Origin: Thermaceae bacterium
Lineage (GTDB): Bacteria; Deinococcota; Deinococci; Deinococcales; Marinithermaceae
DNA: 8,683 nucleotides
Reading direction: 5' to 3'
NCBI GenBank assembly: GCA_026989475.1
Contig: JALSJG010000180.1
Location: 1-8,683 of the forward strand
Part shown: positions 1 to 5,699 of the stretch, piece by piece
Position numbering within the stretch: position 1 is the first letter of the stretch
How the letters are laid out: every line of letters begins with the position of its first letter
The notes under the pieces: model-generated
Database searches by the model: none
What the model was told of the DNA's origin: nothing
Seen by the model: only the letters and a program-made list of their open reading frames with translations
Program-made: the position numbers and the translations under genes

Positions 1-32
1 TGCATGAACGGCAGGGTAAAGACCTCAAGCAT
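1..32 (-). CDS. Metal ABC transporter permease, N-terminal fragment (cut by window edge)
   Basis: Only the first 11 codons are visible, reading MLEVFTLPFM plus a partial codon. The ATG at 32-30 overlaps the last 8 bases of the ABC ATPase gene, which ends in TGA at 27-25. Short hydrophobic N-termini of the form 'M-L-E-x-x-x-x-P-F-M' are typical of ZnuB/MntB-type (ABC-3 family) membrane permeases, and such permeases usually follow their ATPase directly. The identity rests on this motif, the overlap and the neighbour, because too little sequence is present to see a membrane segment. The partner would be an inner-membrane channel for zinc or manganese import. Confidence 0.6.
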   Translation of the reverse strand, partial: MLEVFTLPFM

Positions 33-780
33 CGCGTCGCTCCACGCTGAAGCTGAGTTCGTGGGGGTGCCCCACGTGCCCAAAAGCTCGCCGCAAGCAC
101 TCGTCGGAGAGCGCCCGCTCGGGCGGCCCGAAGCCGATCACCCGTCGGTTCAAAACCAGAACGTGGGTGGCGTGGTAGCGGGCGGCCTCCCAGTCGTGGG
201 TGATCATCAGCACGGTGGCCCGGTGCTCGCGCTGGTAGTGCTCGAGCATCCGGTACATGTCGGCCTCACCGAGCACGTCCATGCCGGTGGCAGGCTCGTC
301 GAGCAAAAGCATCCGGGGGCGGCGGACGAAGGCCCGGGCAAGGTAGACCCGCTGCAGCTCGCCGCCCGAAAGCCGAGCCAGGCGGCGATTGGCGAGCTCC
401 TCTCCCCGTACTCTGCGGAGCGCGGCGAGCGCCGCTTCGCGTTCCCTCGCCGAGGGGCGAAAGGGCCAGCGGCGGCGCAGCCCGCTGGCCACGAGCTCGA
501 GGGAAAGCGCGGGGAAGCTGCGGTCCAGGGTCTTGAACTGGGGCACGTAGCCGAGCCACTCGGCCGGCACCTTGAAAGCTGGGCGCCCGAAGACCCGCAC
601 CTCTCCCTCGCTCGGACGGAGGAGTCCGAGGACAAGCTTGAGAAGCGTGCTCTTCCCCGCTCCGTTCGGACCGATGATGGCGACGAAGGCGCCCTCGGGA
701 ATCCGGAGGGAGACCCCATCCAGCGCCGCAAAGCTCCCGTAGCGGACGCTCACGTTCTCGAACTCGACCGCCGCCTCCAC
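25..780 (-). CDS. Metal-type (Zn/Mn) ABC transporter ATP-binding protein
   Basis: A 251-residue cytoplasmic ATPase that would power import of a divalent metal through the permease that overlaps its 3' end. All ABC landmarks are visible in order: Walker A GPNGAGKST (residues 37-45), Q-loop Gln81 in YVPQ, signature LSGGELQRV (137-145), Walker B MLLLDEP (157-163) and switch His195 in ITHD. Overall length and layout (family Q-loop spacing, 'FG..GHPHE' His-containing tail near 233-241) fit the ZnuC/MntB group more than amino-acid or sugar transporters. The metal itself cannot be read from the ATPase. The start is GTG at 780, six bases after the miaA stop, with only a weak Shine-Dalgarno. A TATACT hexamer 8 bases upstream suggests its own near-leaderless promoter as well as read-through from miaA. 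No substrate-binding protein gene lies in the window. Confidence 0.85.
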   Translation of the reverse strand: MEAAVEFENVSVRYGSFAALDGVSLRIPEGAFVAIIGPNGAGKSTLLKLVLGLLRPSEGEVRVFGRPAFKVPAEWLGYVPQFKTLDRSFPALSLELVASGLRRRWPFRPSAREREAALAALRRVRGEELANRRLARLSGGELQRVYLARAFVRRPRMLLLDEPATGMDVLGEADMYRMLEHYQREHRATVLMITHDWEAARYHATHVLVLNRRVIGFGPPERALSDECLRRAFGHVGHPHELSFSVERRDA

Positions 781-786
781 GAAAGC

Positions 787-1704
787 TCAGTATAGAGCTC
801 CGAAATGTAAGGAAAACCAGTCCAAAAGTCCCTCCCAGGCCGCCTCGCCCATCCGGGGCAGGTAGACGACGTCGCCGGGCTCCCGCCGAAACCAGGTGTA
901 CTGGCGGCGGGCGTACCGCCAGACCGCCCGCCAATCGGCCTCGATCGCCTCCTCCAGAGTGAGCTCGCCCTTTAGGTAAAGGACGACCTCCTTGTAGCCG
1001 ATCGTCTGAAGGGCGGTGGGCATCTCGGGGTAGCGGGCGAGCAGCCCCCGAACCTCATCCACCAGCCCGGCGGCGAACTGGGCCCGGGCCCGCTCCTGGA
1101 TGACCGGCAGGAGCGCCCGGCGCTCGGGCCAGAGGACGAGCTTCTTGAAGGTATACCGGGGCTTTCGCCAGGGCAGCCGGGCCGGGGGCACCCCGGTCTT
1201 TCGCAGAATGAAGAGGGCACGGAGGAGGCGACGGGGGTTCTTTCCCACCCGGGCCGCGTCCTCGGGGCTCGCCCGCCTTAGTTCCTCGTAGAGCGGCTCG
1301 ATTCCCCGCTCGGAGAACTCTGCCTGAAGTTGGCGCTCGAGCTCAGGCTCCGGGGACGGCACCTTGGGAATGCCCTCGGAAAGCGCCCGGATATAGTAGC
1401 CGGTCCCCCCGACCACGAGGGGAAGCTTCCCGCGACCGAGCACCCCGGCGATCGCCGCCTCGGCGAGGTCCAAAAAGCGCACCACGCTCATCGCCTCGCT
1501 GGGCTCGAGCACGTCCACGAGGTGGTGCCGAACGCGCGCCCGTTCCTCTTGGGTGGGCTTCGCGGTCCCGATATCGAGCCCCTTATAGACGAGCGTGGCG
1601 TCGGCGTTGACGATCTCGAGGCCCTTTTCCTCGGCGAGGCGCAGCGCAAGCGCGCTCTTCCCTGTCGCCGTGGGCCCGGCGAGGACCGGTATGACCGGGT
1701 TCAC
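787..1704 (-). CDS. miaA: tRNA dimethylallyltransferase MiaA
   Basis: MiaA transfers a dimethylallyl group from DMAPP to N6 of A37 in tRNAs that read codons starting with U, the first step of ms2i6A formation. The 305-residue protein shows the family motifs in order: P-loop GPTATGKS (10-17), the NADATLVYKGLDIGTAKPT block (33-51) with the catalytic-type Asp35, GGTGYYIRAL (99-108), QTIGYKE (233-239) and RRQYTWFRRE (266-275). Length is normal. An open frame runs 46 codons further upstream to an ATG at 1842, but that stretch is inside tdk, is Arg/Pro/Gly-rich and resembles nothing in MiaA. The GTG at 1704 puts the P-loop at residue 10 as in the family, and it forms a GTGA overlap with the tdk stop, so translation is probably coupled. 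It follows tdk and precedes the metal ABC genes in one minus-strand series. Confidence 0.95.
   Translation of the reverse strand: MNPVIPVLAGPTATGKSALALRLAEEKGLEIVNADATLVYKGLDIGTAKPTQEERARVRHHLVDVLEPSEAMSVVRFLDLAEAAIAGVLGRGKLPLVVGGTGYYIRALSEGIPKVPSPEPELERQLQAEFSERGIEPLYEELRRASPEDAARVGKNPRRLLRALFILRKTGVPPARLPWRKPRYTFKKLVLWPERRALLPVIQERARAQFAAGLVDEVRGLLARYPEMPTALQTIGYKEVVLYLKGELTLEEAIEADWRAVWRYARRQYTWFRREPGDVVYLPRMGEAAWEGLLDWFSLHFGALY
789..794 (-). promoter_or_regulatory. Candidate -10 (TATACT) for the ABC transporter genes
   Basis: On the minus strand TATACT matches the bacterial -10 consensus at 5 of 6 positions and is followed by 8 bases and then the GTG start of the ABC ATPase. It lies over the miaA stop codon. 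Seventeen bases further upstream is GTTTTC (817-812), a poor -35. If used, transcription would start at or within a base or two of the start codon, giving a leaderless mRNA. Inference only. Confidence 0.4.
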
Positions 1705-2294
1705 CGCTTCGGTTTTACCACGTGGCAGCGGCGGCAACGCGGCTCGTAGGTCTCGGCCGCCCCCACCAGGACCACGGGGTCGTCGTAGCTCGCGGGCTCC
1801 CCGTCGATGAGCCGCTGGGTGCGGGTCGCCGGCGCCCCGCAACGCACGCAGACGGCGGTCAGCTTCTCCACGAACTCGGCCCGGGCGAGGAGATCGGGGA
1901 TCGGCCCGAAGGGCTCGCCCCGGAAGTCCATGTCGAGCCCGGCGACGATCACCCGCACCCCGGCGTCGGCCAGGCGCTCGGCCAGGGAAATCAACCCGTC
2001 GTCGAAAAACTGACCCTCGTCCACCGCTACCACGTGGGGGAAGGGGCGCTCGAGGGCCTCGAAAAGGGCTCCACTGCTTTCCACCGGCACTGCCTCGATG
2101 CGGGTTCCGTCGTGGCTGGTGACGTCGGTTTTGTGGTAGCGGTCGTCGAGCTTGGGCTTAAAGACCTGGACCCGCTGCCCGGCGATCAAGGCCCGCTTGA
2201 CCCGGCGGATCAGCTCCTCGGATTTGCCGGAGAACATCGGGCCGACGATGATCTCGATCCATCCCGGCGTGGGGAAAAGCGGGGGGTTCGTCAT
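1701..2294 (-). CDS. tdk: Thymidine kinase (TK1-like, zinc-binding)
   Basis: A 197-residue kinase that phosphorylates thymidine to dTMP in the pyrimidine salvage pathway. Visible features are the P-loop GPMFSGKS (18-25), the catalytic Glu93 in VVAVDEGQFF, the GLDMDFRGEPFGP segment (119-131) that precedes the substrate lasso, and a zinc ribbon with C149-x2-C152 and C187-x2-C190 (His191 adjacent). Length is typical of bacterial type II enzymes. The ATG at 2294 is the only start codon upstream of the P-loop in this frame. It has no Shine-Dalgarno: the bases directly before it are CGTCCC and then the T-run of a terminator hairpin. The rpmE-tdk gene pair is also seen in other bacteria such as Bacillus subtilis. 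How tdk is expressed past the terminator is unclear. Confidence 0.95.
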   Translation of the reverse strand: MTNPPLFPTPGWIEIIVGPMFSGKSEELIRRVKRALIAGQRVQVFKPKLDDRYHKTDVTSHDGTRIEAVPVESSGALFEALERPFPHVVAVDEGQFFDDGLISLAERLADAGVRVIVAGLDMDFRGEPFGPIPDLLARAEFVEKLTAVCVRCGAPATRTQRLIDGEPASYDDPVVLVGAAETYEPRCRRCHVVKPKR

Positions 2295-2300
2295 GGGACG

Positions 2301-2325
2301 AAAAAGGGGCCCGCATCGCGGGCCC
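2301..2325 (-). terminator. Intrinsic terminator between rpmE and tdk
   Basis: Read on the minus strand, GGGCCCGC, a three-base loop and GCGGGCCC form a perfect 8-bp GC stem, followed at once by CTTTTT. It starts 8 bases after the rpmE stop codon and the T-run ends only 6 bases before the tdk ATG. It would end the rpmE transcript. In read-through transcripts the same hairpin occupies the place where a tdk ribosome binding site would be expected. Confidence 0.85.
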
Positions 2326-2333
2326 GGGCGGGT

Positions 2334-2558
2334 TCAAGCCTTCTTGAGGTTTTTCTTGTAAGAATCGCCGTAGCGCCGCTGGAAGCGCTCGACCCGGCCC
2401 TCGGTGTCCACGAAGCGCTGCTGGCCGGTGTAGAAGGGGTGGCAGGCGGAGCAAACCTCGACGTGGATCTCCGGCTTGGTGGAGTAGGTCTCGATCACGT
2501 TGCCGCAACCGCAGATGATGCGGGCGGGAACCAGCTTGGGATGGATGCCTTCCTTCAT
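2334..2558 (-). CDS. rpmE: 50S ribosomal protein bL31 (zinc-binding, C+ form)
   Basis: A 74-residue protein of the large ribosomal subunit, located at the subunit interface near the central protuberance. The N-terminus MKEGIHPKLVPARI and the FYTGQQRFVDTEGRVERF segment are characteristic of bL31. Cys16, Cys18, Cys36 and Cys39 (CGC and CSAC) form the zinc site of the C+ type, so no zinc-free paralog signature is present. The frame is open upstream to an ATG at 2615, but the start at 2558 matches the family N-terminus and is preceded, two bases away, by a perfect GGAGGTGA. Expression is from the promoter at 2634-2606 through a roughly 42-nt leader that carries a hairpin. A terminator follows directly. 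Confidence 0.97.
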   Translation of the reverse strand: MKEGIHPKLVPARIICGCGNVIETYSTKPEIHVEVCSACHPFYTGQQRFVDTEGRVERFQRRYGDSYKKNLKKA

Positions 2559-2562
2559 CTGC

Positions 2563-2592
2563 TCACCTCCGCGCACGGGCTTGGTCGTGCGC
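2563..2592 (-). promoter_or_regulatory. rpmE leader hairpin abutting a perfect Shine-Dalgarno
   Basis: On the minus strand GCGCACG (2592-2586), an 8-base loop and CGTGCGC (2577-2571) form a perfect 7-bp GC-rich stem inside the predicted 5' untranslated region. The very next base begins the GGAGGTGA ribosome binding site (2570-2563). A shorter alternative pairing (TTGG at about 2596-2593 with CCAA near 2584-2581) would compete with this stem. The position suggests translational control, possibly autogenous control by bL31 as known for rpmE in E. coli, but regulation itself is inferred. Confidence 0.5.
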
Positions 2593-2605
2593 CCAACGCC
2601 CATGG

Positions 2606-2634
2606 AAGATATCAAAACAGGAAGCTACAGGCAA
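2606..2634 (-). promoter_or_regulatory. rpmE promoter
   Basis: On the minus strand TTGCCT (2634-2629, -35) and TATCTT (2611-2606, -10) are separated by exactly 17 bases, fitting a housekeeping sigma promoter. Transcription would start near 2601-2599, giving a leader of about 42 nt before rpmE. It is the clearest -35/-10 pair in the window. Confidence 0.7.
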
Positions 2635-2657
2635 CCTCCCCCCTTCAGGGGTGCTCG

Positions 2658-2673
2658 ATACCCAAGGGGGTAT
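2658..2673. promoter_or_regulatory. Perfect palindrome, candidate operator
   Basis: ATACCC and GGGTAT are perfect inverted arms of 6 bases separated by AAGG. The site lies between the divergent rpmE and lipoprotein genes, 24 bases upstream of the rpmE -35, and its right arm overlaps the candidate -10 of the lipoprotein gene by three bases. A dimeric repressor site for the lipoprotein gene is the simplest reading. A 16-base palindrome of this kind could arise by chance. Confidence 0.35.
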
Positions 2674-2676
2674 TAA
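2671..2676 (+). promoter_or_regulatory. Candidate -10 (TATTAA) for the lipoprotein gene
   Basis: TATTAA is followed by 9 bases and then the ATG at 2686, the same layout as at three other gene heads in this window. It matches the -10 consensus at only 4 of 6 positions and no convincing -35 is visible, so it is weak on its own. It would give a nearly leaderless mRNA, in keeping with the absence of a good Shine-Dalgarno (only GAGG four bases from the ATG region). Confidence 0.3.
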
Positions 2677-2685
2677 GCTCGAGGC

Positions 2686-3231
2686 ATGCAAGGACGCTTC
2701 GCTTTCGCCAAGGTGATGCTCGCAGGGCTTTTGTTCCTGGCCGCCTGCACCACCCCACCGATCACCATCGGCCTCGCCGACCTCACAATCGACCTTTCGA
2801 TCGCGGTGAACAGTGCCGAAAAGGTGATCTTTCCGGCAAACCCCATAAAGTTTGAAAACCCGGTTCCTGAGACCAGCGTCGCCTCGGTGACGGTGCGCGG
2901 CGAAGCCTGGCTTAAAAAGGAAGCCAACGTAAGCTTCAACGTTTACGCCACCGACACCGACCCTGGCAAGCTGGGATGCGACCCCTTCCCATCTAGAGAG
3001 TTTTACCTTTGCGATCCTGATACAAACGGGATCGAGCAGGTAAGCCAAGACGCCATCGCCTTCGAGAGCAACGCCGGCCCCGTATCCTTCGAGCTCCGTG
3101 GCACGATGCTCGCAAATGGGCTCAACGCCAAAAGCCTTTATCTGGGTGCAAGCATTGAGGGCGGAACCGCCGGCAATGTCCTCTACTTGAAGAAGATGCG
3201 TGCCACCGTGCAACTAAATATCGGAAAATAA
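2686..3231 (+). CDS. Unrecognised small lipoprotein
   Basis: A 181-residue protein I do not recognise. Residues 1-20 form a lipoprotein signal: Arg4 and Lys9, a hydrophobic run 10-20, then lipobox L18-A19-A20-C21, so the mature protein would be anchored by lipid on Cys21 and face the periplasm or outer surface. The mature part lacks further membrane segments and looks beta-rich, with alternating hydrophobic stretches near 65-90 and 133-180, possibly a small immunoglobulin-like or LEA-like sandwich. Cys98 and Cys109 (in GCDP and LCDP) could form a disulfide. It is a single-gene unit between a candidate operator and a strong terminator. Base composition looks visibly lower in GC than the neighbours, with codons such as GTA, TTT, ACA and AAA used more freely, which hints at transfer or fast evolution. 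No function is assigned. Confidence 0.8.
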   Translation: MQGRFAFAKVMLAGLLFLAACTTPPITIGLADLTIDLSIAVNSAEKVIFPANPIKFENPVPETSVASVTVRGEAWLKKEANVSFNVYATDTDPGKLGCDPFPSREFYLCDPDTNGIEQVSQDAIAFESNAGPVSFELRGTMLANGLNAKSLYLGASIEGGTAGNVLYLKKMRATVQLNIGK

Positions 3232-3248
3232 CCTAGTGTACTCACAAA

Positions 3249-3280
3249 GCGGGCGGGCCTGGGGCCCGCCCGCGGTTTTT
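3249..3280 (+). terminator. Intrinsic terminator after the lipoprotein gene
   Basis: GCGGGCGGGCC, loop TGG and GGCCCGCCCGC form a perfect 11-bp GC stem followed by GGTTTTT. It begins 17 bases after the lipoprotein stop. The convergent dsbA-like gene ends at 3288, and on that strand the same hairpin is followed only by TTTG, so it may stop both transcripts but is better built for the plus strand. Confidence 0.9.
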
Positions 3281-3287
3281 CGGAGCA

Positions 3288-3935
3288 CTACTTCAAGAGT
3301 TCCTGCCACTTGGCGTAGGGCATGAAGCCAACCTCTTTCTTCCCGTTTACGAAAAAGGTCGGGGTGCCGTCCACACCCAGCGCGAGGGCCAGTTCTCGGT
3401 CGAAACGCACCCGGGCTTGGGCTTCCTCGCTGGAAAGGCAACGGTCGAATGCGGCCGCGTCGAGGCTGAGCTGGCGGGCGTAGCCGAGGAGCTTTTCCCG
3501 AAGCGCCTCCCCCTCGAGCCCCGCCCAATCCCCCACCGCCCGGAAGAGCAGGAGGTGGTAGTCGAGGAAACGGTCCTTCGCCTGGTCGTAGACGCAACCG
3601 GCGGCGACGCTCGCGGTGAAGACGTCGGGCTGGCCAGAAAAGGGTAGGTGGCGGAGAACATAGCGGACTTGCCCCTGCTCCACGTAGTCCGAGATCAACC
3701 GACCGAAAACGTTCAAGGCATGGTTCCGGCAGTGGGGGCAGCGGTAGTTGGAAAACTCCACCACCGTGTAGGGAGCGTCCGCACGGCCCAGGACGAGGTG
3801 GGCCTTCAGGGTCGGGGTGGGATCTTCGATCGTGGTCTTTGGCTTCGGCGACGGCGTGCGCTTGCCGAAGAGGTAGATTCCCCCGATCAGCAAGGCGGCG
3901 ACGGCCGCGATGACCGCAAAGATCGTTCGCTGCAT
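3288..3935 (-). CDS. DsbA/BdbD-like thiol-disulfide oxidoreductase, membrane-anchored
   Basis: A 215-residue extracytoplasmic thioredoxin-fold protein expected to form or rearrange disulfides in exported proteins. Residues 5-23 are a single N-terminal membrane anchor with no clear cleavage site, followed by a Pro/Lys linker (27-42). The active site is C66-P-H-C69, the DsbA-type dithiol, and the cis-proline loop is G190-T-P192-T-FFVNG. Cys114 and Cys166 fit the second cysteine pair common in the Thioredoxin_4/BdbD group. Length is typical. The ATG at 3935 has a good AAGAAGGGG ribosome binding site just upstream. It lies 32 bp behind the ligase gene on the same strand, with no terminator between, so the two are probably co-transcribed, though no functional link is evident. 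A DsbB or vitamin K epoxide reductase partner is not in the window. Confidence 0.88.
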   Translation of the reverse strand: MQRTIFAVIAAVAALLIGGIYLFGKRTPSPKPKTTIEDPTPTLKAHLVLGRADAPYTVVEFSNYRCPHCRNHALNVFGRLISDYVEQGQVRYVLRHLPFSGQPDVFTASVAAGCVYDQAKDRFLDYHLLLFRAVGDWAGLEGEALREKLLGYARQLSLDAAAFDRCLSSEEAQARVRFDRELALALGVDGTPTFFVNGKKEVGFMPYAKWQELLK

Positions 3936-3967
3936 ACCCCTTCTTTACCCTGCCTCAAGATGAGAAG

Positions 3968-5683
3968 TTACTTCCACTGGAGCTTGTAAAGCTCGACCAC
4001 CTCGTCGGAGGTGGTAGCCTCCTCGGGGCTCTTGTCGTCGCGGTAGCGGAGGAAGCGCGGGAAGCGCAGGGCAAGCCCCCGCCCTTCCTTAACCTTGCCG
4101 TAGGCGCAGGTGTGGTTAGGGCTTAAGGTGATCTCCTGGGCCTCCACCTCGATCACGAGCCCGGGCTCGAACCAGACGTCGGGCTCAAGCAAGGCCCAGA
4201 CCCGGGGCGCGGGCCCCTCGCGGCGGAGCAGATCGAGCCGGGCGGGAAGGCCCTTCTGCAAGTCCTCGTCGGTGAAACCCGAGCCCACCTTGGTCACGGT
4301 CTCGAAGCGGTCTTCCGTGGGGTTGTAGCTGGCCGCGAGAAGCGAGCCGTAGGTCCCGCTACGGCGACCCCGCCCCCACCAGGCCCCGACCACCACCAGA
4401 TCGAGGGTGTCGGCGAGGCGGCCGCCGGCGGCCCGCTTGAACTTGACCCACTTGAAGCCGCGCTTGCCGGCCTCGTAGTTCCCGTCGGGCCGCTTGCACA
4501 TGAGCCCCTCGTCCCCCACCTCGAGCGCCTCGTCGAAGAAGGCCTCGAGCTCCTCGGCGCTCTCGATCCAGCGGCGCTCGCTGGGCTCGAAGCGATCGGT
4601 CTTGGGAACGAAGGCCTCGAGCCGCTCCCGGCGTTCGGCCAGGGGGAGGTCGATCAGGGCCTCGCCGTCGAGGTAGAGCAGCTCAAATACGAAAGCCTTC
4701 ACCGGGTACTTCTCGATGAGCTCCTGAGAAAGGTGCTTCACCTTCCGGTTCAAGACGTACTGGAAGGGCAGGAGCTCGCCGGTATCGGGATCGTAGACCA
4801 CCGCCTCGGCCTCTAGGATGTAGGGCTTTTTGAGGTGGACGCGGAAGGCCTCGAGCAGGTCCGGGTACTGGTGGGTGATGTTCTCGATCCGGCGGGAGTA
4901 GACCCAAAACCGTTCACCGTCGAAGTGGACCTGGATCCGCTCGCCGTCGTACTTGTACTCGGCGAGGTGCCGGCCGAGCTTCTTCATGATCGCTTCCGCG
5001 TTGGGCAGGCGCTCGGCCAGCATCATGCGAATCGGCTTGCCCACCTGCACCCGAACGTTCAAAAGCGCCTCCTCGCCCTCTAGGGCAAGCTCGGCAACGT
5101 AGGCGAGGTCGGAGGTGAGGTTGTAGGCGCGCTCGAGCAGAGCTCGCTTCGTGCGGTCGCCTAGGACTGCCTGAGCGAGTGCGTCGAGGATTGTGGCCTC
5201 CCCCACCCCGAGCCGGAGCCGGCCGGTGACGATTCGGAGAATGTAGAGCGCTTCCAGGGGACTCGCTTGTTGGAGCAACCGGGAAAGCCGTTCGCGCTTT
5301 CTCAGCTGGGAGCCGGGACCCGCATCCTTGGCGAGGGCGAGAAGCTCCTCGAAGACCTCGAGGAGGGGAAGCCCACCCTCCTGATCCGGAAGGAGCTCCT
5401 GGGCCGCTCGCCCCACGTCCCCGAGTTCCCGGACCCTGCGCCAGACCTCGGCCTCGTCCGCGCCCACCGCGAGGGCAAGGGCCTTGGCCGCCTCCTTCTC
5501 GGCGACGCCGAACTCAAGCCCCAAAAACTCCGGCGCGACCCTGCCGGTGAGCAAAAGAACCGCCTTGGGAAGCTCCTCGGGCTCGAGCTCGGAAAAGAGC
5601 TCGGAGAGCATGCGGATGATCTCGAGCCGGCCGCTCTCGGCCTCGATCTTCGCCAGGTACTCGGCGAAACGTTTGAAGGTCAT
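3968..5683 (-). CDS. ATP-dependent DNA ligase, archaeal type
   Basis: A 571-residue replicative/repair-type ligase that seals DNA nicks through a lysyl-AMP intermediate. The N-terminal DNA-binding domain covers about 1-215 and includes a 'TGRLRLGVGEATILDAL' segment (153-169). The nucleotidyltransferase motifs follow: motif I KYDGER with nucleophile Lys244, motif III ILEAEAVVYD (289-298), motif IIIa FVFELLYLDG (331-340), motif IV DEGLMCKR (391-398), motif V KWVKFKR (411-417). The OB domain carries KVGSGFTDEDL (465-475) and ends in RFPRFLRYRDDKSPEEATT (540-558). From memory the sequence aligns along its length with Thermococcales/archaeal Lig1 rather than with bacterial LigC/LigD. Bacteria normally use NAD+-dependent LigA, so this looks like an additional, laterally acquired enzyme, although its codon style matches the neighbours. 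The ATG at 5683 has a GTGGGGG stretch before it and TATAAA 8 bases away. Confidence 0.95.
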   Translation of the reverse strand: MTFKRFAEYLAKIEAESGRLEIIRMLSELFSELEPEELPKAVLLLTGRVAPEFLGLEFGVAEKEAAKALALAVGADEAEVWRRVRELGDVGRAAQELLPDQEGGLPLLEVFEELLALAKDAGPGSQLRKRERLSRLLQQASPLEALYILRIVTGRLRLGVGEATILDALAQAVLGDRTKRALLERAYNLTSDLAYVAELALEGEEALLNVRVQVGKPIRMMLAERLPNAEAIMKKLGRHLAEYKYDGERIQVHFDGERFWVYSRRIENITHQYPDLLEAFRVHLKKPYILEAEAVVYDPDTGELLPFQYVLNRKVKHLSQELIEKYPVKAFVFELLYLDGEALIDLPLAERRERLEAFVPKTDRFEPSERRWIESAEELEAFFDEALEVGDEGLMCKRPDGNYEAGKRGFKWVKFKRAAGGRLADTLDLVVVGAWWGRGRRSGTYGSLLAASYNPTEDRFETVTKVGSGFTDEDLQKGLPARLDLLRREGPAPRVWALLEPDVWFEPGLVIEVEAQEITLSPNHTCAYGKVKEGRGLALRFPRFLRYRDDKSPEEATTSDEVVELYKLQWK

Positions 5684-5691
5684 GCCCCCAC

Positions 5692-5697
5692 TTTATA
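5692..5697 (-). promoter_or_regulatory. Candidate -10 (TATAAA) for the ligase gene
   Basis: On the minus strand TATAAA matches the -10 consensus at 5 of 6 positions and lies 8 bases before the ligase ATG. No good -35 is visible, and it would fall inside the tsaB coding sequence. A leaderless or nearly leaderless transcript is predicted. It overlaps the candidate tsaB -10 on the other strand. Confidence 0.4.
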
Positions 5698-5699
5698 GC
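5694..5699 (+). promoter_or_regulatory. Candidate -10 (TATAGC) for the tsaB series
   Basis: TATAGC lies 9 bases before the GTG of tsaB and matches the consensus at 4 of 6 positions. It shares four bases with the ligase -10 on the opposite strand. There is no Shine-Dalgarno before tsaB, which fits a leaderless start. The -35 region would lie within the first codons of the ligase gene and is unconvincing (TTTGAA at about 5672-5677). Confidence 0.3.

Noticed and set aside
4..795. 263-codon open frame on the plus strand opposite the ABC ATPase
   Set aside because: It is antisense to a gene with all ABC motifs. Its protein is low-complexity and shows no domain; long antisense frames are expected at this GC content.
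1705..1842. 46-codon N-terminal extension of MiaA from an ATG at 1842
   Set aside because: It overlaps tdk and is Arg/Gly/Pro-rich without family similarity. GTG at 1704 gives the normal N-terminus.
2559..2615. 19-codon N-terminal extension of bL31
   Set aside because: The family start and the perfect Shine-Dalgarno both point to the ATG at 2558.
2640..2651. CCCC-TTCA-GGGG small inverted repeat upstream of the lipoprotein gene
   Set aside because: A 4-bp stem in GC-rich sequence is expected by chance and has no T-run or clear position relative to a promoter.
1722..2855. 377-codon open frame on the plus strand across miaA/tdk/rpmE
   Set aside because: It runs antisense through tdk, rpmE and the rpmE promoter and into the lipoprotein gene in another frame. 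No recognisable domain.
2563..3213. 216-codon minus-strand frame opposite the lipoprotein gene
   Set aside because: No domain or signal. The plus strand has a clear lipoprotein signal and a terminator in the right place.
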